Shown here piece by piece: positions 43,457 to 54,070 of a stretch of DNA of 64,000 nt; position 1 is the stretch's first letter; each line of letters starts with the position of its first letter. The translations under genes and the position numbers were made by a program. Source of the stretch: Stomoxys calcitrans (taxonomy: Eukaryota; Arthropoda; Insecta; Diptera; Muscidae); contig NC_081556.1 of assembly GCF_963082655.1 (NCBI RefSeq), positions 72,835,227 to 72,899,226 of the forward strand, in the 5' to 3' direction. The notes under the pieces are model-generated. The model did not search any database. It was not told where the DNA came from and was given only the letters and a program-made list of their open reading frames with translations.

Positions 43457-46400
43457 GTTGTTGTTGTAGCAGTTTGTTGTGTTCTATCTTTCGTCTACCT
43501 AATTTTGTTAAGTGTCAAGATCCAGGAACTCTGCGGCTAAGATGGGGTGCGTCCCGAGAGGTCTGGGTCTGATTCGAGTGGGTTTGGCTGGGCAGTTAAA
43601 CAGGTGACGTGTATCGTGTGCGCCCTGGTCACAATCTATACATACATCTTGAACGTCGGCATCAGTCCTTGCTCTGTAGGAGTTGAGGCGTCTGTATCTG
43701 CTAGAACGTAATTGAACAAGAACTACTCTGATTTGCCGGGGGAGGTCAATTTCTTCAGGTGCAATGGGAGGCGGTCGTTCTCCAACGACTTCATTCACCC
43801 AGTAGCTATTAACCGCATCTTCTACCGTTTCTGCATGAATGTTGTCTAGAATATGCCGCTTGATCTAGAGGTTCTCTCTTGTAGTGCTGAATCTCACGCT
43901 CTAGATTATGTAGATCTACCTTAAGGCTTCTGGGCGGTGGATATCTATCCATAAGATGATAATTTGAATGGTCTCTGGGATAACATCCCAAAAGCTATTG
44001 CTTAGACAGCATGTAGTCATGTCTCCTCATTGGAAGGATCTTTGTCTCCTAATGGAAGTGGTCCACATGAGAACTGAGGAGACAGCCCCTCGCAGTTCGG
44101 AGGGCGGCATTTTGACAGATCTGAATATTATTCCATTTCGTGTCACTGAGCTAACAAGTCCACACTGGCGCTGCATAACTTACCACAGGCCGGACAATTG
44201 CTTTGTACGTGGTCAACAGGGTTTCTTTGTCTGCACGCCAATTACTGCCGGCAAGTGACTTAAGAACCTTGTTCCTACTTTATCGCAAATTGTTGTGGCA
44301 TGTAGGGAGAATGTGTAAGAGCTGTCAAATGTGACGCCAAGTATTTTGGGACACTTGATGGTCGGAATCATATCTCCATCGACCATCACAGTCAGCTCGG
44401 CATTTACCTCACACGTAATTGTAGTGAACAATGTGGCTGAAGATTTGGGGGCAGATATCTTAAGATTTAGTGCAGCGAAATGAGGCAAGTTCGTTGAGGT
44501 AGACGTTCAACCTATCGCAGATGTGAACAATGAATGGGGGGCCTGACGCCATGATCGTACAATCGTCCGCATATGATACAATCTCTATGTCGTCTGAAGG
44601 GGGTAGAATGGAGGATAGGTAGAGTTTAAAGAGTGCCGGAGATATCACCCCGCCTTGGGGAACTCCCTGTTTCATTCTACGATGCTTCGAATGATTCCAC
44701 AAATGACTGGCGACCACACAGATAGTTCGCGACCCAGCGTTTCAGGCCTGACTGGAGGGACGTGTTGGTGATGTCCTCAAATAGTTTGGCATGTCTGACC
44801 GTGTCGAATGCCTTCGAGAGATCGAGTGTCACGAGGAGCGTCCTATCACATGGCATGGGCTAATTGAACGGCAAATGTGTGCGGTGATAGCATGCAAAGC
44901 AGTTGTTTTGCTATGCAGTCTTCGAAATCCATGTTAATGCTCGGCAAATGGAAATTCTCCTACGAGGCTCGGGAGGAGTATTGCCTCAAGCGTCTTTGCT
45001 GCTGGTGAAAGAAGGTAGATCGGTCTGTACGACTCCCCCAATCTCTAGACTTTTCCAGGCTTCAATAGCGGCATCACTCTGCCCATTTTCCAGACATCGG
45101 GAACTATGTATAAGAGTGTTCAAAGATAGGTTGAGGACAGTAGTAAGGTACTCAACTCCAGGTTAATCCAGATTCTTCAGCATCAATGTAAAGATTCCGT
45201 CGGGGCCCAACGGCTTGGATGATTTGGCGCCACAAATGACATTCGTAACTTCGCCGACGGTAAATTGTGATGGCTGTCCATCGGCTCGGAGACCACGGAT
45301 ACGGCGAATGGCTCTTCTTGCCCTGTGATTCTCGAGATGGACAATAAATTTACGGTTGAACTGCCTGGTGCATCTCTTCGGATCAGTCACGGTTACGTCG
45401 CTAAAACTGACTGAGGTCCTATCATCCCGTCTACCGGGGTTCAAGAGTGACTTAAAGTAGACCACAGCATGCCTAAACCGTTGCCTAAGTAACATTGCTC
45501 CAAGTGTTCCAGCCACAAATTCCGCCTATGTTCATTGACTACCCTGTTTATTTAAAGATTCAGCTCGCGAATCCGGCTGATGCTTTAACGATGTCGATGG
45601 TGAGAAATATGGGGAGGTGGTCTGGCCCCAAAGAGATAACGGATTACCAGGATTACCTCGTAATCCTAAAGAGGGCATCCTCATTCACCATGCAAAAATT
45701 GGAGCCTTCAATCCGCTCTGCCAAAGCTATGCCACGAAGGTCGTTACCTTGGGTAGAATGCCATGAAAAGAGATGCGCATTGAAGTCCTCTAGAACCAGG
45801 CGATTATAGTCATATAGTAACCCACTTATGTTGGGTTTGTAAGTTTGGTCATTAATTGGGACACATCTACCAACCGTCGGTATGTACACGTTGTATAGCT
45901 CTATTTTGACAGTACCGGACTTGACTGCTATTCCCATGCACTCCATGTTGGGGTCACTAGCGCCAAGCGCAGGCATGATGGAATCGCTGCGACCAATATG
46001 TTCTTCCGACTCATAAAATCCACAATCTCGTCGATCTTGCCACGGAGACTGTTGCAATTCTGTTGCCAGAATGATACATATCCCGGCACTGGCCTGGCAA
46101 TATTGGGGCTGCGATGCCGCTGTTGCATACGTCGCCGCATGGGAGAGGTGGGGTGGTCACATAGTCCGACGACGAGGACGCAAAAGGCGACGATGAAGAC
46201 ACAGAAGACAACGACCACGTTGACTATATTTCCGTAGTGATGTTAGGCCAGAGCAAGATCGGAAATGTATCCACTCCATGCACCGATTAAACCTCATTGA
46301 CACCGACCGATGATGGAGGCGGTTCTGGCAAACCGAACAGAACCACGGTCCGGGGTTATTTTCAATCCCGGCACGGATCAGAAGCGTGCGGAAAAGGCAC

Positions 46401-46514
46401 TTCGTGATGTGCCTCTCCCATGACGAAAAAGGACAAACACGTACACTGAGGCGGCAGCCATCGCCGATGAAGGATTCCATCGGGTCAATATGGTGCGTAC
46501 AACCGGCCACCATG
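43457..46514 (-). mobile_element. LINE-C copy 1, both ends present, internally deleted
   Basis: Minus-strand reading in shifting frames. The 5' end is CCATGGTGGCCGGTTGTACG. A short N-terminal part has FCSVCQNRLHHRSVSMRFNR, a Cys/His finger. The APE endonuclease has SFWQQNCNSLRGKIDEIVDF, LVLEDFNAHLFSWHSTQGND and, frame-shifted, LGPDHLPIFLTIDIV. About 100 residues are then lost before VNEHRRNLWLEHLEQC. RT has SKPLGPDGI, ESYRPIYLLSPAAKTLEAIL, LVTLDLSKAFDTV, KQGVPQGGVISPALF and SYADDCTIM (around 44570). The C-terminal Cys/His block is VQDVCIDCDQGAHDTRHLFN. It ends with a (CAA)n tail. No RNase H. A jockey/CR1-like group; exact clade open. Non-functional. Confidence 0.82.
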
Positions 46515-47505
46515 GTTTTGTTGTTGTTGGAGCAGTGTGTTGTGTTCTGCCTTTCATCTGCTTGGTTCTGTTGAGTGTCCAGATCCAGGAACTCTGCCTC
46601 TAAGACGGTGTATGTCAGAGGGATCTGAGTCTGAGTCGTGTGGGTCTGGCTAGGCAGTTAAACGGATAATGTAAGTCGTGTGGTTCCGGGTTCTATTCGG
46701 GATATATCGCGCACATTGGCATCAATCCTTGCTCTAAACAGTTGAGGCAGCTGCATCTGCCGGATCTTAATTGAGCCAGAACTACTCTGTCTTGCCGAAA
46801 CCGAGGAGACAGCACATCGCAGTTCGAAGAGCGGCATTCTGACAGATCTGAATATTATTCCACTACGTGTCCCAGAGCTGACAGACCGCACTGGCTCTGC
46901 ATAACTTACCACAGACCGGCCAATTGCTTTGTACGTAATCAAGAAGGATTCATCAATGGGTGGTGGGCCTGATGTTATAATCGTGCAATCGTCCGCATAG
47001 ATACAATATATATGCCATCTAGAGAGGGTGGAATAGAGGATAGTTAGAGGTTGAACAGTGCCGGAGATATCACCCCGTCGTGGGGAACTCCCTGTTTTAC
47101 TCTACGGGGATCAGACTTCTTATCCCTAAATTCCACAAGCGACAGGAATGACTGCAAAGACGTGTTGGCGATGTTATCAAATAATTTGGCAGGCTGACAG
47201 TGTGGAACGCTTTAGATGAGTCCAGCGCCACGATGTAGGTCCTAGCACATGGCCCGAGCTGATTAAAGCCACGGCTAGCTACTGTTGAAAGAAGGTAGAT
47301 CGGTCTATACGACTCCCCTTGCTCGGGTACTTTCCAGGCTTCACTAGTGGGATCACTCTGCCCATTTTCCAGATTTTACCACATCAGTGTAGAGATGGCT
47401 TTCCTTTGGCTCGGATACTAAGGATACGACGAGTGGCTCTCATCCTAGCATTGACACTCTCGGAATGCTCTGTAAATTGACGGTTGAACATTCTGGCGCA
47501 TCTCT
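46515..47505 (-). mobile_element. LINE-C copy 2, fragment joined head-to-tail to copy 1
   Basis: Its (CAA)n tail at 46515-46530 touches the 5' end of copy 1. The C-terminal region 46530-46750 and the RT core 46940-47110 (SYADD region worn, QGVPHDGVISPALF-like) are joined through deletions. The left end is within RT at about 47505. Confidence 0.72.
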
Positions 47506-47624
47506 CTGCTTTAATGTTGTTGGCTTTGTTGTATGACTTTTGTTTGTGTTCCGGCGAAGAAGAATCATTTGGCTATCGTAATAATTTAAGAGCCATTTTC
47601 GTTGCAAATGAAGTCAGTACTAGG

Positions 47625-48593
47625 CTAAAGGTTGGTACTATATTCGGCTTTCACGGTGAAACTCCATATAAAAAATAAGCGGAAAATATTGGTGAAAAGA
47701 GTTCGTTTCGCTATAACTTGCTTTTTCACCTAGGGAAAATTTACATTTCACGACGCCCAAAAAGAGCACAATCACAGTTGCTGCGCAACAAGTCGCTTTC
47801 TTATGTAAAATAAACGCGATCGCCACACTTCTAATTGTAACTAAGTGTTTGTTAGTGTTAGTGATCTTACCCACGTGTACTTACTCGGGGTGGAAAACAA
47901 TTTGTTATAAGTAAATGCATAGATAAGAAAGAATTTGTATATAAATGTAAATAAATATACTCTAAAATAAATAAAAAATGTTCCTTTCGTCACAAGCTCT
48001 TGCAATAATATGTACGTAGTAAAAACGATTTTAAAAGCTAGTGTTTTGCTTTTGGTCATTATTTTGAAGTGGAAGATGCTGGCAAAGGCTTTAGGAAAGT
48101 TGTGCTAATTTAACTTATACCAATTAAAATACTGCTAAATATAATTATATTAACAAATAAAGGCTGCATTAGTTTCTTTATAAATAGTTTTGTATTTCAT
48201 TTATTATAAATTTCAAAGTAGTAGGTTTTGGTTAAAATTACAACAGCTTATATGAATTTGCGAACGGTCCGCACACTCAAATTTGTGTGTACACATGCAC
48301 GCAAGCAGCTGATAAATTGATTGGTGCCATATTAATTTTTATATGTAAATGGCAACATTTTGGCCAAAAAAAAACCCAAAAAAAATCAATTGTGGTTACC
48401 TTGTCAAACCAATGAAAGAACGATTTTGGGAAATGTTTCCATATGGTTTCTGATTTCATTCGTTGGCACATTCCCTTATTACATGTGATAAAATTATTAT
48501 TTTATCATTAAGTTTTTTGTAGTGTTTCAAAAAGTTAATCGCGAAAAACATAGGTTTTCAACTGTGAAATCTGAACATAGTACCAGCCATTAG
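47625..48593. mobile_element. TIR element (GGTACTATRTTCGG family), 969 bp
   Basis: The left end CTAAAGGTTGGTACTATATT and the complement of the right end CTAATGGCTGGTACTATGTT continue in parallel for about 45 bases (CGG/CAGATTTCAC...). The left third is homologous, complemented, to 9727-10125. No long open frame. Superfamily unknown. Its left end directly touches the terminus (AGTCAGTACTAGGC) of the related family seen at 35520. Confidence 0.68.
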
Positions 48594-49560
48594 ATAGGTA
48601 TTAGGATCGTTCACAGGTTTTCACAAAACATTGTTTCCTTATTGTAGAAATCCTCAAAAAAAAAACGTTTTTTCCAATAAAAATACATATAGGCCACACA
48701 CCCATCATATGTTTTACCACCAGCATTATTTTTGGTAAATTGTCAAGGCGGATTTAAAAAGGTTGTCTCACGCAAACAGTTGCAAACAGCCGGGCAGGTT
48801 TGACGGTATTAAGATGTCAAGTTTTTTTGCATTCTCTTTGTTGTCATCTTCTTTCTCGCATATTATCTGCTCATGTACGCACACAAATTTCTTTGTGTGT
48901 GTTGGCAAAACGCAGCTTGATGGCAAGATGGCGAATTGCATCATATAATTTGTGGTTGTTGTACAAATGAAATCACCTTTAATTGTTTCGCCATTATAAA
49001 TTGTGTTGTTTGCGTAGTGTTTTCACGAAAAGTAAAATTGAAAGAGCTATATTTGCTAACAATTGTTATATATTTAAAAGAAAATAAACGAAAATGTAAT
49101 ACGAAGGCGTCGAAAATTCTTTTTTTTATCAAGTTTGCCCAAGTTGAAAAACGATTCGTTAAGGCTTTTAATGAATGCCAAGTTTTCACTCAATATTGAA
49201 TTTAGTACCACAAATGAGATTGTTTTTACAGTTTTACTGTGAAAACTGAAGTTAATACCCACCTATATAGTGAAAATCACGATTAGTCGTTTCAAGTTGT
49301 CTGTTATTGCATGTTATCGATAACTTACCAGTACAACTTTGCACTGATATTTTATCCAGAAGATCTGTCTGGATAGGACTTAAATAAAACACAGCATTTA
49401 GAAAAAGCAAATCGACATTTCGACTTCAAAATCGGTTATTCAACTTTTCGACCTCAAAATCGATTATCCGATATTTTAATCAGTGTAAGTCGACTTCGAC
49501 TTTTATACACAAAAATCGAGTAATCGATTAGTCTAGACTTTGGGATCCCTATTCCATTTC
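48594..49560. other. Unassigned DNA with TIR-like and TCGA-rich scraps
   Basis: 49200-49265 has TTTTACTGTGAAAACTGAAG and TTAATACCCACC, reminiscent of another end of the same TIR superfamily. 49400-49550 is full of TCGATTAT/TCGACTTCG words and ends TTTGGGATCCCTATTCC, typical of a worn hAT-type MITE. No gene supported. Confidence 0.4.
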
Positions 49561-50640
49561 ATTCATTTCATTTCAAATATTTGAAGCAATAGCAGAGTAA
49601 AGTTCCTCGTAACGCTAGCCAAGCCCAACGACAACAACAATATTCTTGAATTCTTGTAAATTAAAGTGATGTGAGTGGTTTGTTCTAAATTAAAAGGGGC
49701 CATTAAAAAAGTATAATATAATCTATTAGAGAGTAAAAAAATGATATTGTGTATATATCACTTAACGGGCTTAATAGTTAAAAAAATAAAAATTTTTGTT
49801 TGTTCTGGTGGTGAAGTGATTCTGCTCTGAAGTTAGTTTGAGAAGGGCTTAATGAATAAAAAAAAAATGTGCGAAACGTCCCTCGCTGCATGCAAATGTT
49901 TCGCGTGTGTTCAGGTTCTTTAATTTTCTAAAAGGATGCTTGTGTTGTAAGAAATAGTGACAATTGCCTGAGGGGAAATTAACACCGATAGTGTTTTTTA
50001 TAACACAAAAAAGTGTAAGACGCGCTAAAAAAGCGAGCAACAAATCTTTTTTAAAGTTGCACATTGTGGGACGAAAATAAAACGAAGTAAACAAGAGTTG
50101 AATGTATATTTTGGTTCCAAGAAAATATATTTTTTGTTTCTGTTGTAAAGTTGATAAATATTTCGTTATTGTCGCAATTAAAGTTGAGCTTTCGTTTAAA
50201 TTAATTAGTCAGTCGTTCAATTAACGTTGTTTGCTTCTTCATTCGAAGTATTATTCAAATACGAAAAATTACACATACATATACAAATGCGAAACCACCA
50301 CCAGTTGAGCCCAAATACAAAATAATTGAAAACACTGTCGACAAATTATATACATTGTTCTTTGTGTGGAAGAGCCTAATGTGATAAAACAAAAATTTAG
50401 AAGCACTATGATTACAGTCTTCCCAAGTACCCCATCCACCAGACCAATAAGTTTCATGCGGAAAGTGTAAATCGAGTTTTTTGTGTTCTCCCTATTTACC
50501 ATCTCTTTATCCCTCCGCCCTTTGTCGGATGTGATTGGGCCAGTGTGTGCGTGAATCCAAATACGTAGAACGTATTTATTCACAAAAGATGAGATGTGTG
50601 TATAATTAAATCAAATGTGTGTACATTTAAATCTCCAAGT
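49561..50640 (+). other. Low-repeat region, possible 5' flank or leader of the downstream tetraspanin
   Basis: This stretch lacks recognisable transposon pieces, unlike its surroundings. It has an initiator-like TCAGTCGTTC at 50209-50218 and donor-like GTGAGT near 49671. A promoter and non-coding first exon for the gene at 55932 would fit, but nothing here is decisive. Confidence 0.25.
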
Positions 50641-51399
50641 CTTTTGTTGCTCTAACGACCACAACAGCAAACTTCGACTACCTCTAACACATGAAAAACT
50701 GCTACATGAGATATTAAGTGGTCTCTACAATGTCGAGTCCACAACCAAAACGACGAAAAGCACAGACACATAGCCAAAGAAATGGAAATGTTGCTTTCAA
50801 ATTGAATATCACATCATCCAGTAATCAAGCGGATGAGGCAGATATGTATAGATAAACTGGCAGGCAGTGAGTCCGACATGAGAAGAGTTATCTGGTCAGC
50901 TGCTCAAGATAATTTCGAGCAGCTGTGCTCTGCGGGCGTAAGATAAAGAGGTTATTTTTTGCTAAAAAAAAATGGAGTATTTCGATTCTCAATTCACTCG
51001 ATTCGAAGTATAGTATTTGGTGTATTGTATACAAGTTTTCCATAAATGAAATCAATTCAAATCGGAGGTACCTCTAAATGAGGAATAGGAAGCAGTCGAA
51101 CGGTCCCATCGCCCGCGTTTTTAAATGGAATCAAACTTTTCAGACTGCGGCGCTCTCCAAATTTTTTTTTTAGTTTTATTCTCATTATACAAATTTATGT
51201 AGTTAAGGCAGGTATTCTGTTTGTCTTTTCACGTGAACAACTTCCATCTCCATAAAAATTATAAAAAAAAATGTGTGAAATAAATAAGCGTCTTTTTTAC
51301 GCTAAGGACTGTGTAACATAAATGGAAGATGGTACAGAAATCCCCTTTTTGTTTACGTATTGCACAACTTTTCTCACATGCGAGGTGTGCAAGTGAGTA
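50641..51399. other. Unassigned DNA with an E-box hairpin
   Basis: 50897-50905 (CAGCTGCTC) and 50917-50925 (GAGCAGCTG) form a perfect 9 bp inverted repeat around 11 bases, so two CAGCTG E-boxes lie 20 bp apart. Otherwise nothing recognisable. Confidence 0.4.
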
Positions 51400-51960
51400 G
51401 TGAGTTGTCGTATGACGCGTGAGTAACTTAATTCGTGAGCTAGATCCAAATCTAATCACGTGGTCGTGCGAGACCGTAATTGAATTACAATTCTTCGTGC
51501 GTGAGCGAGTGAAATCACGACACTAATCGCGACTATCAAGAACAACCACGACTCACTCAAAATCACGGCTCACTATACACTCTCGACTCAGCAGATACTC
51601 ACGATTCACGAAATAAAAAAATAACGGCAAACCGTTAAAAAAAATAAAGAAAAACACAATATTTTGCATGCGCCTCAAATCATACGATATTTTAATTTAC
51701 GATTCAGGCACACTGCCACTATTGTTAAAGTATGAAAGAAGTAGAAACAATTTCTGTATACAGATGCATAAAAATGAAAAGAACAAAGAAGTGGTTATGC
51801 GGTTTATATATATATTAATATTCGTTCGTTAAAATAGCGTATGATTTGAGACACCTGGAAAAAAATTATTGTTAGCTTCATGGAAGAATATTTTTTTTTC
51901 GCGAGTAGTGTTTTTCTCGTGAGTAAAATGTTTCGTTGAAATTTTGTATGTAGATGTGGG
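51400..51960. repeat. Cluster of CGTGAG/CTCACG words, probable old element
   Basis: More than a dozen variants of ACTCACGA or its complement occur between 51409 and 51615 (CGCGTGAGTAACTTAATTCG, CGACTCACTCAAAATCACGG), and again near 51898-51930 (TTCGCGAGTAG, TCTCGTGAGTAAAATG). Looks like a worn element or minisatellite. Confidence 0.5.
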
Positions 51961-52140
51961 TTGACCCCAGGAACACAAATCGCAATTTTTTGAAAATTTT
52001 TTATTTTAGGGTTTCGGCCCAAGATGGGTGGGTCCAGGAGCCTTTACCCCAAAAACTTCAGATTCGTGAAGAAAATCGGGGTGCGCCCTATGAAGTACAT
52101 TTTTTTCCACAAAATCCTTGTTTTCCATAACATGCCCTAA
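51961..52140. other. Unassigned DNA
   Basis: GGGTTTCGGCCCAAGATGGG and nearby words suggest an unknown dispersed repeat. No gene. Confidence 0.3.
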
Positions 52141-52790
52141 GTTAGTTCATGACGTATTCGTATTGTATTCCCACCTAAATATCGCGAAGGCCGTGCAGTG
52201 ACAAAGGAAATGCTCCAACGTCAAATCATTTTCCCCTCATATCTAACAAATACTATCCCTTGCCGCACCGGTTTTGCATAAGTGAGCACGAAGTCCTATG
52301 TGCCCGTTATGAAATCGAAAGCTATACTGACTTGCTTCTTACTTCTTTTCAGTAATAGCCTCGTCTTCTCACCATCCGGATCCGCATCCCCATAAGATTG
52401 TTGCCGTCCTAACGACCGTTTCGCTGTGCGTCGATAACGCCCTTAACACGGACTGCGTCGACCCGAAAGGCATCGGCCAAATCGTCTGCTCTTTCAATCC
52501 CCCTTACTACGTTATGGCCCGGCACCCAAACGATGCGGATTGTGCCACTCTCAGAGAAGACGTTAATCTCCTTATACGACCAGTTTACTGTCCGTAAAGA
52601 TGTTTACACTCGACACCACACCCCATCACGCATACCATGATCGCCCGGATCTCTGATTGCAGGATCGTATCATGGTCAGGCAGTCGACAACAGATTTTAG
52701 TAATTGGGATCTCAATCAAAGGCCTGCGCAACACCATTCATTATTGCTTTCAAGACACACTAACAATCATAGAGTATTTCAAGAACTGAA
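52141..52790 (-). mobile_element. LINE-B copy 4, RNase H and C-terminal part
   Basis: Minus-strand reading shows FRLPDHDTILQSEIRAIMVC-like RNase H sequence near 52690, GTIRIVWVPGHN near 52530 and MGMRIRMVRRRGYYKEV near 52380, and the C-terminal finger worn away. Many stops. Confidence 0.72.
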
Positions 52791-52831
52791 CTCTTCGTTT
52801 AAAAATACAATATGAAACAATTGAGAACAGA

Positions 52832-53370
52832 GTTGTTGTTGTTGTTGTAGCACTTTGTTGTTTCGCCTGCTTGATTCTGTTCAGTTTCAAGATCCAGGAA
52901 CTCTGCGACTAAGATGGGTTGCCTCCACAGGAATCTGGGTCTGATTCAAGTGGGTCTGGTTGGGCAGTTAAACAGGTGACGTGTATCGTGTGGTACCTGA
53001 ACACAATCGGACATACATTTTGCACGTCGGCTTAATTCTTGCTCTGTAGAAGCTGTAGAAGTTGAGACGGCTGCCGAAACGTGATTGAGTCAGAGATACA
53101 CTGGGTTTGCCGGGGAGGTCAATTTCTGCTGGTGCAATGGGAGGCGGTCGTTCCATGTTGATGCTCGGAAATTCTCCTACAATATTCGGGAGGAGTAATG
53201 CCTCAAGCGTCTTTGCTGCTGGTGAGAGAAGGGAGATCGGTCTGTACGACTCCCCTAAACTCGAGTCCTTTCCAGGCGTCGATAACGGGATCACTCCGCC
53301 CATTTTCCAGACATCGGGAACTATAAGAGTGTTCAAAGACAGGTTGAGAATTGAGCAAAACAGATAAGCA
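52832..53370 (-). mobile_element. LINE-C copy 3, RT start fused in frame to the C-terminus by deletion
   Basis: A minus-strand frame of 122 codons (53336-52968) runs from the RT region (NTLIVPDVWKMGGVIPL, GESYRPISLLSPAAKTLEAL) directly into the C-terminal block (ERPPPIAPAEIDLPGKPSV). About 1.3 kb compared with copy 1 is missing between NIVGEFPSINM and ERPPP. The 3' end has a (CAA)n tail complemented at 52832-52850. Confidence 0.78.
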
Positions 53371-53820
53371 AGACACCAAATAACGAGATGGTGAATGCAT
53401 AAAATGAAAGATTGGTTCGGATTTCATTGAGTGCACGTTGGCCAAGGCATGTTTTGGGGTACATTATGCTTCAGATAAAGTCATATTATTCTTGTCGTCT
53501 GCTTTCGTAGTACAAAATTTGGCAACACACACACGTGCCTAGTTTTTTATAAGCGAACAGTTTGCAACGATTTGTGTGATCAGTTCATATTTTGATAATG
53601 ACAGCGAGACGCTTTCATAAACAGCGAGCAATTTCGCATAACTCACTGTACCGGCGATGAATTCAAGATAAAAATACACCCAAGTACTGAATGGTGGTTG
53701 TTTTTCAAGATTATCTACTCAACAGCAACTTGTTCGTTCATCTTCAGTGTCTCGCTTTTCAATAGTCTTGGAATACAACATCATGTGGGTTCAGTGTTCA
53801 CGAGTTGAGCAAAATCAGTA
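53371..53820. other. Unassigned DNA
   Basis: No gene or repeat recognised. Part could be worn LINE sequence. Confidence 0.35.
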
Positions 53821-53960
53821 ATCAATAAATGCTTTAGTGCATACTTTGTTCTCAACGTAGGCCCCTGGGCCCACTCTGTTCTTTAGCTTTGATCCATCTG
53901 TATATCTTGATTTCCCAGATCTCCAGAGTTCTGTCAATCCAAGACTGTGCAGAAATTTCA
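53821..53960 (-). pseudogene. LINE-B RNase H start fragment
   Basis: The minus strand reads LGLTELWRSGKSRYTDGSKL and KNRVGPGAYVEN, the RNase H entry (TDGSK). Confidence 0.7.
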
Positions 53961-54004
53961 GGTGAATACAATTGCAAATAGTAGAATTATAACAATGTCA
54001 AAAG

Positions 54005-54070
54005 GTGGCTTAAGCCAAGTATTTCCCTTCTCCTGTGAAGTAACATAAAAACGAATAAGCGTTTCTAGTT
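54005..54070 (+). mobile_element. SINE-2 scrap
   Basis: CCCTTCTCCTGTGAAGTAAC and AAAAACGAATAAGCG recall the SINE-2 body (CCTTCTCCTGTGGTGTCACA). Worn. Confidence 0.4.
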
